Assembly: GCF_021311115.1 (NCBI RefSeq)
Contig: NZ_JAJTNP010000006.1
Coordinates: forward strand, 124,001-188,000
Reading direction: 5' to 3'
DNA: 64,000 bases
Source of the DNA: Chryseobacterium gwangjuense
GTDB taxonomy: Bacteria > Bacteroidota > Bacteroidia > Flavobacteriales > Weeksellaceae
The notes under the pieces were generated by a model. That model did not search any database. It was given only the letters and a program-made list of their open reading frames with translations, and was not told the DNA's origin. The number at the start of each line of letters is the position of its first letter. Position 1 is the first letter of the stretch. The translations under genes were made by a program, and so were the position numbers. Below are positions 17,620 to 27,043 of the stretch, piece by piece.

Positions 17620-18686
17620 AAAAGAAAATTGTATTTTTTCTATTGATTTCCGGTTTAAGCTTTTCACAACAGAAAAACTTAATCATAAAGGATTTGCCAC
17701 CGAAAACTGAAGACTCTGTTTTTCCGGTGATTTCTTATGCTGAAAATCCGAGGGTAGAAAATAAAATCAATACTTTTTTACAGGTCAATGAATTGGAATA
17801 CATTCCAAATTCAGGCTCTGATCCATTTAAACTGGTCTCTACAGGAACAACTTCTTATTCCAACTATGTTTATTTCTATAGTTGGGACAAGCTGGAAACT
17901 CCTAAAAATATTTTGAGTATTGCATTGGATGGGGAAGCTTCAGGAGCTTATCCTGAAGGTTTTTCAATATGGAAGAATTTTGACTTGAGAACCGGAAATT
18001 TGATCAACGCTCAGGATTTGTTTCAAAATCAATCGATTAAAACTGTGGAGCGTTTGATTGAACAAAAAGTTAAGAAAAGAGTAAATGATTTCTTGGCTGA
18101 GCTGAAGTCTGCGAAAAACCCGTCTGAAGAAACAGAAGAACAGATTGGAATATACGAAGGATGCTTTACAGAAGTGTCTTTATATGATATCAGATATTTT
18201 TTTGGAAAAGATAAGCTCACATTTGTAGCAGGAAGATGTTCCAATCATGCGACGAGAGCATTGGACGATCTTGGAAGCCATGAACTTGAATTTACCTATA
18301 AAGAACTTGAAAAATACTGGAGTCCTTATGCTAAAAACTTATTATCAGGTTCGGAGAAAATTGATAGAACGAGCTTTAGTAATAAGTTATATAAAGGAAC
18401 CATTGACGGAAAATATCCTATTACAGTTTTAATCAATCAGATTAATGAAGACAATTCTTTTTCAGCTTCTTATTGGTATGATAAGAACAAGAAATTGATT
18501 AGCTGGAGCGGAGAATTAATTAATAATCATTTTTCGATGACGGAAGACGATTATCATAGCGAAGAACTGAAACAATGGATTCCGAGAGCCAATATCGAAG
18601 CAGATGCAAAAGGAAATAAGATGATTGGAACGTGGCAGGATTACAAAACAAAAAAATATTTAAAACTAGAATTAGAAGAATTATAA
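17616..18686 (+). CDS. Exported protein, DUF3298-like
   Basis: This 356-residue protein starts with GTG, inside the stop of the preceding small gene, and has a signal peptide (MKKKIVFFLLISGLSFSQ). The central part (AYPEGFSIWKNFDLRTGNLINAQDLF and later DDLGSHELEFTYKEL) resembles the DUF3298/RsiV-type periplasmic fold: sheet, a TG-x-x-i-x-l-x-d-l-F turn and a helix of Lys/Glu. The last 120 residues look like a second small beta domain (PITVLINQINEDNSF onward). Function unknown. The DUF423 gene follows after one base. Confidence 0.6.
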   Translation: MKKKIVFFLLISGLSFSQQKNLIIKDLPPKTEDSVFPVISYAENPRVENKINTFLQVNELEYIPNSGSDPFKLVSTGTTSYSNYVYFYSWDKLETPKNILSIALDGEASGAYPEGFSIWKNFDLRTGNLINAQDLFQNQSIKTVERLIEQKVKKRVNDFLAELKSAKNPSEETEEQIGIYEGCFTEVSLYDIRYFFGKDKLTFVAGRCSNHATRALDDLGSHELEFTYKELEKYWSPYAKNLLSGSEKIDRTSFSNKLYKGTIDGKYPITVLINQINEDNSFSASYWYDKNKKLISWSGELINNHFSMTEDDYHSEELKQWIPRANIEADAKGNKMIGTWQDYKTKKYLKLELEEL

Positions 18687-18687
18687 T

Positions 18688-19074
18688 ATGAAAACAATTA
18701 CTTTAGTCTTTGGTGCTGTTTACGGAATGTTGTCTGTGATTTTAGGTGCATTCGGAGCACACGCTTTAAAGAAAATTTTATCTGTTGAAAGGCTGGAAAG
18801 TTTTGAAACAGGAGTGAGATATCAAATGTATGCTGCATTTTTCTTATTAATTATCGGCTATATTTTGAAGTTTGAAACTTCATCAGAAAAATGGACTTCA
18901 ATTTTAATGATTGCCGGAACATTTTTATTCTCAGTAAGTATTTATTTCTTGAGTCTACAAGATTATTTGGGTGCTAACCTTAAATTTTTAGGACCTATTA
19001 CTCCACTTGGAGGATTATTAATGATCTTGAGCTGGGGAATGCTGATTCTATATTTTGCTAAGAATAGAATTTAA
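18688..19074 (+). CDS. DUF423 family membrane protein
   Basis: This 128-residue protein has four hydrophobic helices and the DUF423 hallmarks: GAVYGMLSVILGAFGAHALK near the N-terminus, FETGVRYQMYAAFFLLIIG, and a final GPITPLGGLLMILSWG. The family (E. coli YgdD) has no settled function. It lies one base after the preceding gene and closes the mvaA operon. Confidence 0.9.
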   Translation: MKTITLVFGAVYGMLSVILGAFGAHALKKILSVERLESFETGVRYQMYAAFFLLIIGYILKFETSSEKWTSILMIAGTFLFSVSIYFLSLQDYLGANLKFLGPITPLGGLLMILSWGMLILYFAKNRI

Positions 19075-19160
19075 TTTTATCAAATATTTTAAATAGATTT
19101 TACATCTAAAAAAGGACACATTACTGCAAATGATGATCGTAATTTTAAAAACAGTTTAAA

Positions 19161-20438
19161 ATGAAAATCAACAGAAAACGACGTTTAATACGAACTTTTA
19201 ATCTTTTGGATCAACCCATCAGATTTAATCCATTTGTATTCAGTCGTACTTTCTTCATGTGGGCTATTACAGGTCTTGTAGGAGGGATAATCGCAGGTCT
19301 TTACTGGATTGTTCTTGAGCATTTCACAGAGTTTTTAGCCGAATTTCATGGCTGGATGGTGATTCCGACGATGGCTATTTGTGGTTTGTTGGCGGGATTG
19401 GTGATTCACTTTATCGGTGATCCGGGAGAAATTCATTTGATTGTTAATAATATTCGATTCAATAAAGGGAAATTGGAACCTAAAAACAATCCTTCCATGA
19501 TTTTGTCGTCGCTTTTCTGTGTGGCATCGGGAGGAAGTCTAGGTCCGGAAGCACCTTTGGTTCAGGTGACAGGTTCTACGGGAACCTGGTTGGGGAAAAT
19601 ATTCAGACTGAAAGGGGAAGAGTTACGTTCTTTGAGTATTGCCGGAATGGCATCCGGTTTTACGGCGCTTTTCGGTGCTCCGCTTGGAGGAAGTCTTTTT
19701 TCTCTTGAAATTCTTCATCATAAACATGCAGTTGAATATTATAAAGCGATTATTCCTGCATTGGTAGCAAGCTGTTTCAGTTATCTGATGTTTGCATTGA
19801 TTATCCATTTGGGAATCGGGGCAACTTGGGACCTGAAGGCGTATCATTACACCGGAGTGTATGATTTTCTATACGCTTCACTATTCGGAATTGTAGGAAC
19901 TTTATTTGGATGGATTTTTATTTTTGTAGTGAAATTTTTCAAAAAAGTTTTTGAATACAGAAAACTCCCAATTTATATTAAAACTTTTGTAGGCGGAATT
20001 GTATTAGGAATCATAGCTTTCTATTTTCCGATTACGAGATATTTCGGACACAATGAAATTAATCAGCTTATCGAGGGAAATTATGCCTTGAAATTTTTAA
20101 TCGTTGTTTTAATTTTCAAAATTTTAGCAATAGCAATTACTGTAACTTCAGGATGGAGAGGCGGTTTTATTATCCCGCTTTTCTTTGTGGGAACAACGTT
20201 GGGTTTAATTATTCATAATATATTTCCGACAGTAGATACAACATTGGCTATTGTGAGCTGTATGGCTGCAATTAATGCTTGTGTTACCAGAACTCCTATG
20301 AGTACAACCATTATTTTGGGAACTTTAACGGGGTTTACTTACTTTGTTCCGATACTTTTTGCGAGTTTAACGGGCTATTTTCTGGCTCCAAAAATTCCTT
20401 TTATCGGTTCGCAATCTGAGAAATTATCCGAAGAATAA
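19161..20438 (+). CDS. ClC-type chloride channel or antiporter
   Basis: This 425-residue polytopic membrane protein of the ClC family has the selectivity region GGSLGPEAPLVQ (the gating Glu of GxEGP-type loops is in GPEAP), FGAPLGGSLFSLE, and a late GWRGGFIIPLFFVGTTLG. It has no C-terminal CBS domains. Whether it is a channel or a Cl-/H+ antiporter is not decided by what I can see. The likely antiporter proton Glu further in was not located. Confidence 0.92.
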   Translation: MKINRKRRLIRTFNLLDQPIRFNPFVFSRTFFMWAITGLVGGIIAGLYWIVLEHFTEFLAEFHGWMVIPTMAICGLLAGLVIHFIGDPGEIHLIVNNIRFNKGKLEPKNNPSMILSSLFCVASGGSLGPEAPLVQVTGSTGTWLGKIFRLKGEELRSLSIAGMASGFTALFGAPLGGSLFSLEILHHKHAVEYYKAIIPALVASCFSYLMFALIIHLGIGATWDLKAYHYTGVYDFLYASLFGIVGTLFGWIFIFVVKFFKKVFEYRKLPIYIKTFVGGIVLGIIAFYFPITRYFGHNEINQLIEGNYALKFLIVVLIFKILAIAITVTSGWRGGFIIPLFFVGTTLGLIIHNIFPTVDTTLAIVSCMAAINACVTRTPMSTTIILGTLTGFTYFVPILFASLTGYFLAPKIPFIGSQSEKLSEE

Positions 20439-20500
20439 AGCAAATTTGAGAGATATGTTAAAAATCAAGTCAAACAGACTTTAAATTTTAAGTCAATAAA

Positions 20501-20531
20501 CTTGAACTTCCGTGTCTTTTTAGTAAATTTG
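20501..20531 (+). promoter_or_regulatory. Probable sucC promoter
   Basis: CTTG at 20501-20504 and TAAATTTG at 20524-20531 are separated by exactly 19 bases, near the TTTG-N19-TAnnTTTG optimum. The start codon is 39 bases further. Confidence 0.65.
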
Positions 20532-20569
20532 TCAACCTTTAATTTTTAAAATAAAATAATAAAAATAAT

Positions 20570-21760
20570 ATGAATCTTCACGAGTATCAATCTAAAGAGA
20601 TTTTATCAAAGTATGGAGTAGCTATTCAACGTGGTTACGTAGCAAATAACGTAGAAGAAGCTGTAGCTGCTGCTGAAAAATTAACTGCTGAAACTGGCGC
20701 TCAAGGATGGGTAGTAAAAGCTCAGATCCACGCAGGTGGTCGTGGTAAAGGTGGGGGTGTTAAGTTCTCTCCAAACATGGATAAGCTTAAAGAAAACGCT
20801 CAAAACATCATCGGAATGCAGTTGATAACTCCACAAACTTCTGCTGAAGGTAAGTTGGTAAATTCTGTATTGGTTGCAGAGGATGTATATTATCCGGGAG
20901 AAACTGAAACTAAAGAATTTTATGTTTCTATTCTTTTAGACAGAGCTGAAGGTAAAAATACAATCGTATATTCTACTGAAGGTGGTATGGATATTGAGCA
21001 CGTTGCTGAAGTAACTCCTCATTTAATCCACAATGAATTGATCGATCCAGCTTTGGGTCTTCAAGGTTTCCAAGCTAGAAAAATTGCTTTCAACTTAGGT
21101 CTTGAGGGGAATGCTTTCAAAGAATTCGTAAAATTCATTTCTTCTTTATATAACGCTTATACAGGAATCGATGCTTCTCTTTTCGAGATCAACCCTGTAT
21201 TAAAAACTTCTGATAACAAAATTATCGCTGTTGATGCTAAAGTAACTTTGGATGGTAACTCATTATTCCGTCACAAAGATCTTGAAGCTCTTAGAGATAC
21301 AAGAGAAGAAGATCCTATCGATGTTGAAGCTGGTGAAGCTGGTCTTAACTTCGTAAAACTAGACGGTAACGTTGCTTGTATGGTAAACGGAGCTGGTCTT
21401 GCAATGGCAACTATGGATATCATCAAATTATCTGGTGGTAACCCTGCAAACTTCCTAGACGTTGGTGGAACTGCTGATGCTCAGAGAGTACAAACTGCTT
21501 TCGGAATCATCTTGAGAGATCCAAACGTAAAAGCTATTTTGATCAACATCTTCGGAGGTATCGTAAGATGTGACAGAGTTGCTCAAGGAGTTGTAGATGC
21601 TTACAAAGCTATGGGTAGCCTTCCTGTTCCATTGATCGTAAGATTACAAGGAACTAACGCTGTTGAAGCTAAAAAATTAATTGATGAGTCTGGTCTTCCA
21701 GTTCACTCTGCAATTACTTTGGAAGAAGCTGCAAACAAAGTAAAAGAAGTTTTAGCTTAA
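20570..21760 (+). CDS. sucC: Succinate--CoA ligase (ADP-forming), beta subunit
   Basis: This 396-residue ATP-grasp protein has MNLHEYQSKEIL at the start, KAQIHAGGRGKGGGVK at the nucleotide site, and a C-terminal CoA-ligase domain with NIFGGIVRCDRVAQGVV. It forms succinate and ATP from succinyl-CoA in the TCA cycle, together with SucD. sucD is not adjacent in this window, and a terminator follows immediately, so the two subunits appear unlinked here. Codon use strongly favours preferred codons, as in highly expressed genes. Confidence 0.96.
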   Translation: MNLHEYQSKEILSKYGVAIQRGYVANNVEEAVAAAEKLTAETGAQGWVVKAQIHAGGRGKGGGVKFSPNMDKLKENAQNIIGMQLITPQTSAEGKLVNSVLVAEDVYYPGETETKEFYVSILLDRAEGKNTIVYSTEGGMDIEHVAEVTPHLIHNELIDPALGLQGFQARKIAFNLGLEGNAFKEFVKFISSLYNAYTGIDASLFEINPVLKTSDNKIIAVDAKVTLDGNSLFRHKDLEALRDTREEDPIDVEAGEAGLNFVKLDGNVACMVNGAGLAMATMDIIKLSGGNPANFLDVGGTADAQRVQTAFGIILRDPNVKAILINIFGGIVRCDRVAQGVVDAYKAMGSLPVPLIVRLQGTNAVEAKKLIDESGLPVHSAITLEEAANKVKEVLA

Positions 21761-21782
21761 TCCTAAAATTTTCACATAAATT

Positions 21783-21814
21783 AAAACCGTTTCATTTTTT
21801 GGAACGGTTTTTTT
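21783..21814 (+). terminator. sucC terminator
   Basis: AAAACCGTTTC and GGAACGGTTTT pair (one G-T) around a 7-base loop and are followed by T-rich sequence. Confidence 0.85.
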
Positions 21815-21873
21815 AATTATTATGTAACGTATTCATTTTAAAATTATTATTTTTACAATAATTGGGTTTTAAA

Positions 21874-22323
21874 ATGAAAATATATCTATATTTTTTTCTT
21901 TTTTTATTCTTTAATTGTCAATCTCAAGTTGTCAGCAGTAATGCGGTGTCTCAAAGAAAGGAAATTCAATTTGAAGATAAATACCATTATCCGTTTACTT
22001 TAACTCCGAAAGATTTTCTTCTTATTAATTCTCAACAAAAAATGGATGACGTCTTTAAGCTTATCCATAAAAATAATAAAGGAAACAGATTCTCTCCAGT
22101 TCCTGTAATTGTTGAAAACGAAACATACCTTATCATTAAGCCTCCTTTGAAAAATTCTAATGATGTTTTAATTGAAAAGATAAGTTTAGATAAAAATATA
22201 CTTTACGTAAAAATTACGGAATTTGATAATCCTGATTTTAATAAATCAAGCAGGATTTCACCTAATATTTTATTAAAATTAACAGGAAATATTACCTTTA
22301 AAAAAATCACCCTTAAATACTAA
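21874..22323 (+). CDS. Small exported protein, possible lipoprotein
   Basis: I choose the ATG giving MKIYLYFFLFLFFNC (149 residues). An upstream TTG would add four residues. The N-terminus is a hydrophobic signal followed by Cys (FFNCQSQ), which could be a lipobox of the loose Bacteroidota kind. The rest is polar and beta-rich with no motif I recognise (YHYPFTLTPKDFLLIN, DPNILLKLTGNI-like end). It precedes the secreted protease by 17 bases and may be co-transcribed. Confidence 0.6.
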   Translation: MKIYLYFFLFLFFNCQSQVVSSNAVSQRKEIQFEDKYHYPFTLTPKDFLLINSQQKMDDVFKLIHKNNKGNRFSPVPVIVENETYLIIKPPLKNSNDVLIEKISLDKNILYVKITEFDNPDFNKSSRISPNILLKLTGNITFKKITLKY

Positions 22324-22340
22324 TATATAAAATTACTCTC

Positions 22341-24536
22341 ATGAAAACTAAAACATTTATTGTTTCGTGCTTATTGATCGCAGCACAAGGTTTTGGTCAG
22401 CAGAATTACTGGTCAAAATTAAAAGACAGCAAAGTAAGTAGGGAAAATTTAAGTCCGAGATGGACCACTCCGAATACTTTTTCATTGTATCAATTGGACC
22501 TGGGAAGAATTAAAGCTGATCTTAAACATGCTCCCCAACGTTTTTCCAAAGATGAAAGTTTAATCATTAAATTCCCTGATTCGGATGGAAAAACTAGAGA
22601 TTACATTATTCAGGAAGCTTCTGTAATGGAACCCGAATTACAGGCTAAATTTCCGGAAATCCGCTCTTACATTGGCTGGCAAAAAGAGCATCCTGAAAAT
22701 TCTATTCGTTTCAGTGTAACTCCGCAGACAGGAATTAGCGTGATGTATTTTGATAACTGGGAAGTGAGCTATCTGGACAGTTATGCAAAAGACCAGTCGG
22801 CTTTTATTTTGTATAAAAGAAAAGACCTCCCAAAAAATGACAGACTTTTCGAATGTCATGTTGAAAACGAATTAGATAATTTGAAAAATAATGCTTCCAC
22901 AAATAAAGCACCTATAGTGTTTGATGGGCAGTTCAGAACATACAGATTAGCTTTGGCTGCAACTGGAGAATATACTACTTTCCACGGTGGAACGGTAGCA
23001 GGAGCGATGGCTGCAATGGCTACGACAATGACAAGAGTAAATGGTGTTTATGAAAAGACGATATCATCTACTATGGTTATGATTGCCAATAATAATCTAT
23101 TAATTTATACGAATGGAACTACTGATCCTTATACGAATAACAATGGATCAACCATGCTTGGTGAAAACCAGACCAATATTAATACGGTAATTGGAACGGC
23201 TAATTATGATATTGGGCATGTTTTCAGTACTGGTGGAGGTGGTGTTGCTTATTTAGGATCAATATGTACGACCAATAAAGCAAGAGGAGTTACAGGTTCC
23301 GGAGCTCCAATTGGAGATCCTTTTGATATTGATTATGTAGCTCATGAAATGGGGCATCAGTTTGGGGGCAACCATACTTTCAGAGCGAGTACAGGTTCGT
23401 GCAGTGGTAATGCCAATAATTCTACCGCTTATGAACCGGGAAGTGGAACTACGATTATGGCATACGCAGGAATTTGTGGTTCTGCAAACAATGTTCAAAA
23501 CAATAGTGACGCATACTTTCATGCTGCCAATGTGCTGGAAATGTATGCTGTGCTACAAAGAGGAACGGATTGTTCTGTGAAAACTTCAAATAATAATTTG
23601 GTTCCGACAGCAGATGCAGGAGCAGATTATATTATTCCAAACGGGACTGCTTTTGTGTTAACAGGTACAGGAACAGATCCTAACGGAGATCCGATCACTT
23701 ATCTGTGGGAGCAATATGATAATACTTCTAATACTCAACCTCCGGTTTCTACAGCAACGGCAGGTCCGGTTTATCGTTCTTTGTCACCTACAATTTCTCC
23801 TTCCAGATATTTCCCGGTATTAAGCTCTGTTGTAGCTAATAACCTGATCCCAAAATGGGAAGTGACTCCAAGTGTTGCAAGAACATTGAATTTTTCTCTA
23901 CTTGTGAATGATAATAAAGCAACAGGAAATCAGGCTGCAAGGGATGCAATGATGGTTACAGTTACTGCTGATGGACCTTTCACGGTATCTTCACATGCAA
24001 GTAATACTGCTTATAATGGAGGTACAACAACTAATGTTACCTGGAATGTAGCCGGAACAAACACAGGAACGATCAATACTCAAAATGTAACGATTTTACT
24101 TTCAAAAGATGGAGGTGTAAATTTTAATACGGTTTTGGCAGCAAGTGTTCCGAACAATGGATCTGCATCTGTGAATCTGCCTAATGAAAATATTGCTTCA
24201 GCAAGAATTATGGTAAAAGCGCTTAATAATATTTATTTTGCAGTCAACTCTTCAAATTTCTCAATTACTCAAACATTGGGAACATCAGAATCTGAAATTA
24301 AAAACTTCTCAATTTATCCTAATCCTTCTCATGATGTGGTTAACATTAAATTGAAAAATCAATCACAAAAAGCGGATTATTCATTGTTTGATGCTTCCGG
24401 AAGATTGATGAAAAACGGAAACTTTAAAGGTGAAACGAAAGTTAAAGTTAACGATCTGACGAACGGGAATTACCTTATCTCCATTGTTTTAGAAAATGGT
24501 GAGAAAGTAACTGAAAAATTAATTATTGGAAGATAA
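22341..24536 (+). CDS. Secreted reprolysin-type zinc metalloprotease with T9SS domain
   Basis: This 731-residue protein has a signal peptide (to GFGQ), a propeptide-like region, and a zincin catalytic domain with HEMGHQFGGNH. HExxH is at residues 335-339 and the third ligand is His345, the metzincin pattern of reprolysins (M12B-like). Fibronectin-like or PKD-like regions follow (near PTADAGADYIIPNG). The end is a type IX secretion sorting domain (FSIYPNPSHDVVNIK, LTNGNYLISIVLENGEK, EKLIIGR). It should be secreted through the outer membrane and anchored or released outside the cell. Confidence 0.92.
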   Translation: MKTKTFIVSCLLIAAQGFGQQNYWSKLKDSKVSRENLSPRWTTPNTFSLYQLDLGRIKADLKHAPQRFSKDESLIIKFPDSDGKTRDYIIQEASVMEPELQAKFPEIRSYIGWQKEHPENSIRFSVTPQTGISVMYFDNWEVSYLDSYAKDQSAFILYKRKDLPKNDRLFECHVENELDNLKNNASTNKAPIVFDGQFRTYRLALAATGEYTTFHGGTVAGAMAAMATTMTRVNGVYEKTISSTMVMIANNNLLIYTNGTTDPYTNNNGSTMLGENQTNINTVIGTANYDIGHVFSTGGGGVAYLGSICTTNKARGVTGSGAPIGDPFDIDYVAHEMGHQFGGNHTFRASTGSCSGNANNSTAYEPGSGTTIMAYAGICGSANNVQNNSDAYFHAANVLEMYAVLQRGTDCSVKTSNNNLVPTADAGADYIIPNGTAFVLTGTGTDPNGDPITYLWEQYDNTSNTQPPVSTATAGPVYRSLSPTISPSRYFPVLSSVVANNLIPKWEVTPSVARTLNFSLLVNDNKATGNQAARDAMMVTVTADGPFTVSSHASNTAYNGGTTTNVTWNVAGTNTGTINTQNVTILLSKDGGVNFNTVLAASVPNNGSASVNLPNENIASARIMVKALNNIYFAVNSSNFSITQTLGTSESEIKNFSIYPNPSHDVVNIKLKNQSQKADYSLFDASGRLMKNGNFKGETKVKVNDLTNGNYLISIVLENGEKVTEKLIIGR

Positions 24537-24557
24537 TTGTAAAGATTTATAAAAAAG

Positions 24558-24585
24558 AAAAGCAGTCATATTGACTGCTTTTTTT
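24558..24585. terminator. Terminator between convergent genes
   Basis: AAAAGCAGTCA and its complement TGACTGCTTTT form a perfect 11-bp stem with a 3-base loop, followed by T. It lies directly at the end of both the protease and the channel gene. Confidence 0.85.
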
Positions 24586-24586
24586 A

Positions 24587-25468
24587 TTAATTGTGGCCTT
24601 CATTTGTGCCGATTTCTCCATTGGTGATGCTTATGCTTGTTGGAGTTACCAATTGAACTCCATCTGCGTCGAGGCGTTGTTTTATTTTTAAAAAGGCTTC
24701 ACTCTTCAGCTGAACCATATTGGCTCCTACTTTCATCCAGAATTTTGCCTGAAGGTTAAAAACGCCTTGCTTTAAATCGGTGAAAATAACTTCCACATTG
24801 TCTAAACGGTCTACATTTTCCAGATTTTTGACAATTTCTAAAATTCCTTTTTGAGCTTTGCTGATGTCTTCATCAGCCGGAATTTCAAAATTTAAAATAA
24901 TTCTTCGCTGTGGAGAGGCTGTAATATTGTAAAATGGAGCATTAAAAACAACCTGATTCGGAATGTAAGCTTTCTTTCCATCATCTGTCAGAATTTTTGT
25001 GGTTAAAAAACCGATTTCCTGTACGGTTCCGGAGTGGTTTCCTATGGTAATATAATCTCCGACCTTATAAGCTTTATCAATGCCAATGAGCATTCCTGAA
25101 AATATACTGGAAACCAGATCTTTTAAGGCAACCCCTGCAATAACCCCTGCAACTCCCAAACTTCCGATAAATTTCCAAAGGAAACCGCTGAATCCCATAA
25201 TTTCTAATGAGATAAATGTTCCCATGATCATAATTAAAAATCTGAAAACACTGATTAAAGTAACAAGCGAACTTTCTTTTTGGCTTTTTGGAAAAAATTT
25301 ATGAAAAAGCTTTACCGCTATTTGGCTGAGGTATTTACTGGTAAAAAGGAAAAAAGAAAATACAATAATTCCCACCATCAGTTTTGGGGTGAGCTCAGCA
25401 AATGTTAAATACCAGTTTTCCAAAACCTTGTACACAACATCAAAATATCTCAAGCTAGTTTTCTCCAT
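24587..25468 (-). CDS. Mechanosensitive channel, MscS family
   Basis: This 293-residue protein has three N-terminal hydrophobic helices. The last is the glycine/alanine pore helix FIGSLGVAGVIAGVALKDLVSSIFSGMLI. The beta domain follows with YKVGDYITIGNHSGTVQEIGFLTTKILTDDGK, the family signature. It releases solutes on osmotic downshift through the inner membrane. The size is that of the small MscS type. Monocistronic; divergent from the peroxiredoxin. Confidence 0.94.
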   Translation of the reverse strand: MEKTSLRYFDVVYKVLENWYLTFAELTPKLMVGIIVFSFFLFTSKYLSQIAVKLFHKFFPKSQKESSLVTLISVFRFLIMIMGTFISLEIMGFSGFLWKFIGSLGVAGVIAGVALKDLVSSIFSGMLIGIDKAYKVGDYITIGNHSGTVQEIGFLTTKILTDDGKKAYIPNQVVFNAPFYNITASPQRRIILNFEIPADEDISKAQKGILEIVKNLENVDRLDNVEVIFTDLKQGVFNLQAKFWMKVGANMVQLKSEAFLKIKQRLDADGVQLVTPTSISITNGEIGTNEGHN

Positions 25469-25512
25469 AAATTTTTAAACTTTATTTTTTTTAGTTTTTT
25501 TTCAACAAAAAT

Positions 25513-25543
25513 TTTGCCAGTTTCAAAAAGCCTACTAAATTTG
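25513..25543 (+). promoter_or_regulatory. Peroxiredoxin promoter, canonical Bacteroidota type
   Basis: TTTG at 25513-25516 and TAAATTTG at 25536-25543 with exactly 19 bases between them match the Bacteroidota sigma-A consensus. The ATG is 23 bases further. Confidence 0.8.
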
Positions 25544-25565
25544 TAGACTAATAAAACGAAATAAT

Positions 25566-26201
25566 ATGTCAATTAAACTAGGAGATATAGCACCAGACTT
25601 CAATGCAGAGTCTACGAACGGCAATTTAAATTTTTATGATTTTCTTGGAAATTCCTGGGGAATTTTATTTTCTCATCCTGCAGATTATACACCGGTATGT
25701 ACAACCGAATTGGGTTTTACAGCAAAACTAAAATCTGAGTTTGAACAAAGAAATACAAAAGCAATTGCTCTAAGTGTAGATGGAGTAGAAGATCATCATA
25801 ACTGGATCAAAGATATTAATGCAACCCAGAATACAGAAGTGCAGTTTCCTATTATTGCAGACCAAGACCGGAAGATTTCCGAATTGTATGATTTTATTCA
25901 TCCGAATGCTTCGGCAACAGCTACAGTTCGTTCTCTATTAATTATTGATCCTGAAAAAAAAGTAAGATTGATTATTACGTACCCTGCGTCTACAGGAAGA
26001 AATTTTAATGAAATCATAAGAGTGTTAGACTCTTTACAATTGGTGGATTCTCATAAAATTGCTACTCCAGTCAATTGGAAATATGGAGAAGATGTGATTG
26101 TTCCACCATCAGTTTCAACTGAAGATGCCCAAAAAATATTCCCGAAAGGAGTAAGAGAAATAAAGCCGTATCTGAGATATACGCCCCAACCCAATACATG
26201 A
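25566..26201 (+). CDS. 1-Cys peroxiredoxin (Prx6 type)
   Basis: This 211-residue thiol peroxidase has the peroxidatic site HPADYTPVCTTELG with Cys45. It lacks the resolving Cys of AhpC, and its C-terminal extension (KYGEDVIVPPSVSTEDAQKIFPKG) is that of Prx6-type enzymes. It reduces peroxides in the cytoplasm using an external thiol. The promoter upstream is unusually clear. Confidence 0.93.
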   Translation: MSIKLGDIAPDFNAESTNGNLNFYDFLGNSWGILFSHPADYTPVCTTELGFTAKLKSEFEQRNTKAIALSVDGVEDHHNWIKDINATQNTEVQFPIIADQDRKISELYDFIHPNASATATVRSLLIIDPEKKVRLIITYPASTGRNFNEIIRVLDSLQLVDSHKIATPVNWKYGEDVIVPPSVSTEDAQKIFPKGVREIKPYLRYTPQPNT

Positions 26202-26240
26202 TTTATTTGATTTTTTATAGTTTAGTTTTAATTTGTACGA

Positions 26241-26273
26241 AAATCGGCTCGGAAATTTTTCCGAGCCGATTTC
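26241..26273. terminator. Long hairpin between convergent genes
   Basis: AAATCGGCTCGG and its complement CCGAGCCGATTT form the core of a stem closed by A/T pairs, with a small A/T loop. It lies between the peroxiredoxin and a barrel gene. Confidence 0.85.
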
Positions 26274-26293
26274 ATATTTTGTTACAAGAAACT

Positions 26294-26884
26294 TTATTTC
26301 GCTTCTCTGATGACCTGCTTAGCTTTTGATGTTGGAATGTAAATACTGAATCCTACATTAAAGGTAATATTAGAATTCAATCCTTCATTTCCGAATCCTG
26401 CTTGTCCTTGGTATTTTACTAATCCTTCTAATCCGATATTTGGAGTAATGAAGTAAGAATATCCCGGACCAACTCCGAAATCAAGACCAGTAGTTGAGTT
26501 TCCATTTTCTACAGAAGATCCTCCGATCCCAACATTTCCTTCAAAAAACCATCTTCCGTGGTTCAATAAATTATCTACTCCTTTTTCTCCAGGAGATAAA
26601 TAATAACGTCCTAAACCACCTGCTGCATAATCAAATCTTGTTGGGCTTCCGTTAGTTACTTTACTGATCCCAAGATTTACATACCCACCGACTGCTACAT
26701 TATCTTCAATAAAGTAAGCGCCTTTTGGCTGGATAGAGATGTTGTAACCTCCCCCTGTATTTAGTCCGAAGTTACTGGATAGAAGGCTGCTTCCTACCAA
26801 CCAGTTCCCCTTCTGTATCTGAGCATTCGCAGTTGCTGTCAATCCGCCAATGGCAAATATTCCTGCTAAAATTAGTTTTTTCAT
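26294..26884 (-). CDS. Outer-membrane beta-barrel protein
   Basis: This 196-residue protein has a signal peptide (MKKLILAGIFAIGGLTATANAQ) and about eight amphipathic strands rich in Gly and aromatic residues: NWLVGSSLLSSNFGLNTGGG, NVAVGGYVNLGISKV, FFEGNVGIGGSSV, FGVGPGYSYFITPNIGLEGLVKYQG, ITFNVGFSIYIP. This suits the small OmpA-like/OmpW-like barrels labelled outer membrane beta-barrel protein in this group. No periplasmic domain is present. Ligand unknown. Confidence 0.8.
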   Translation of the reverse strand: MKKLILAGIFAIGGLTATANAQIQKGNWLVGSSLLSSNFGLNTGGGYNISIQPKGAYFIEDNVAVGGYVNLGISKVTNGSPTRFDYAAGGLGRYYLSPGEKGVDNLLNHGRWFFEGNVGIGGSSVENGNSTTGLDFGVGPGYSYFITPNIGLEGLVKYQGQAGFGNEGLNSNITFNVGFSIYIPTSKAKQVIREAK

Positions 26885-27043
26885 ACTTTATCTTTTTAAT
26901 AATTAATGTTTATTATTTTGATAATTATTTAAAAACAATAAATATGCCATGTAACTCATTTTAAGGTGATTTTTATACTGTTCTTAATTTTTGTTAAAAT
27001 TAATCTATAATTATTTGAACACCTTGTTTGATGATTTTACAAT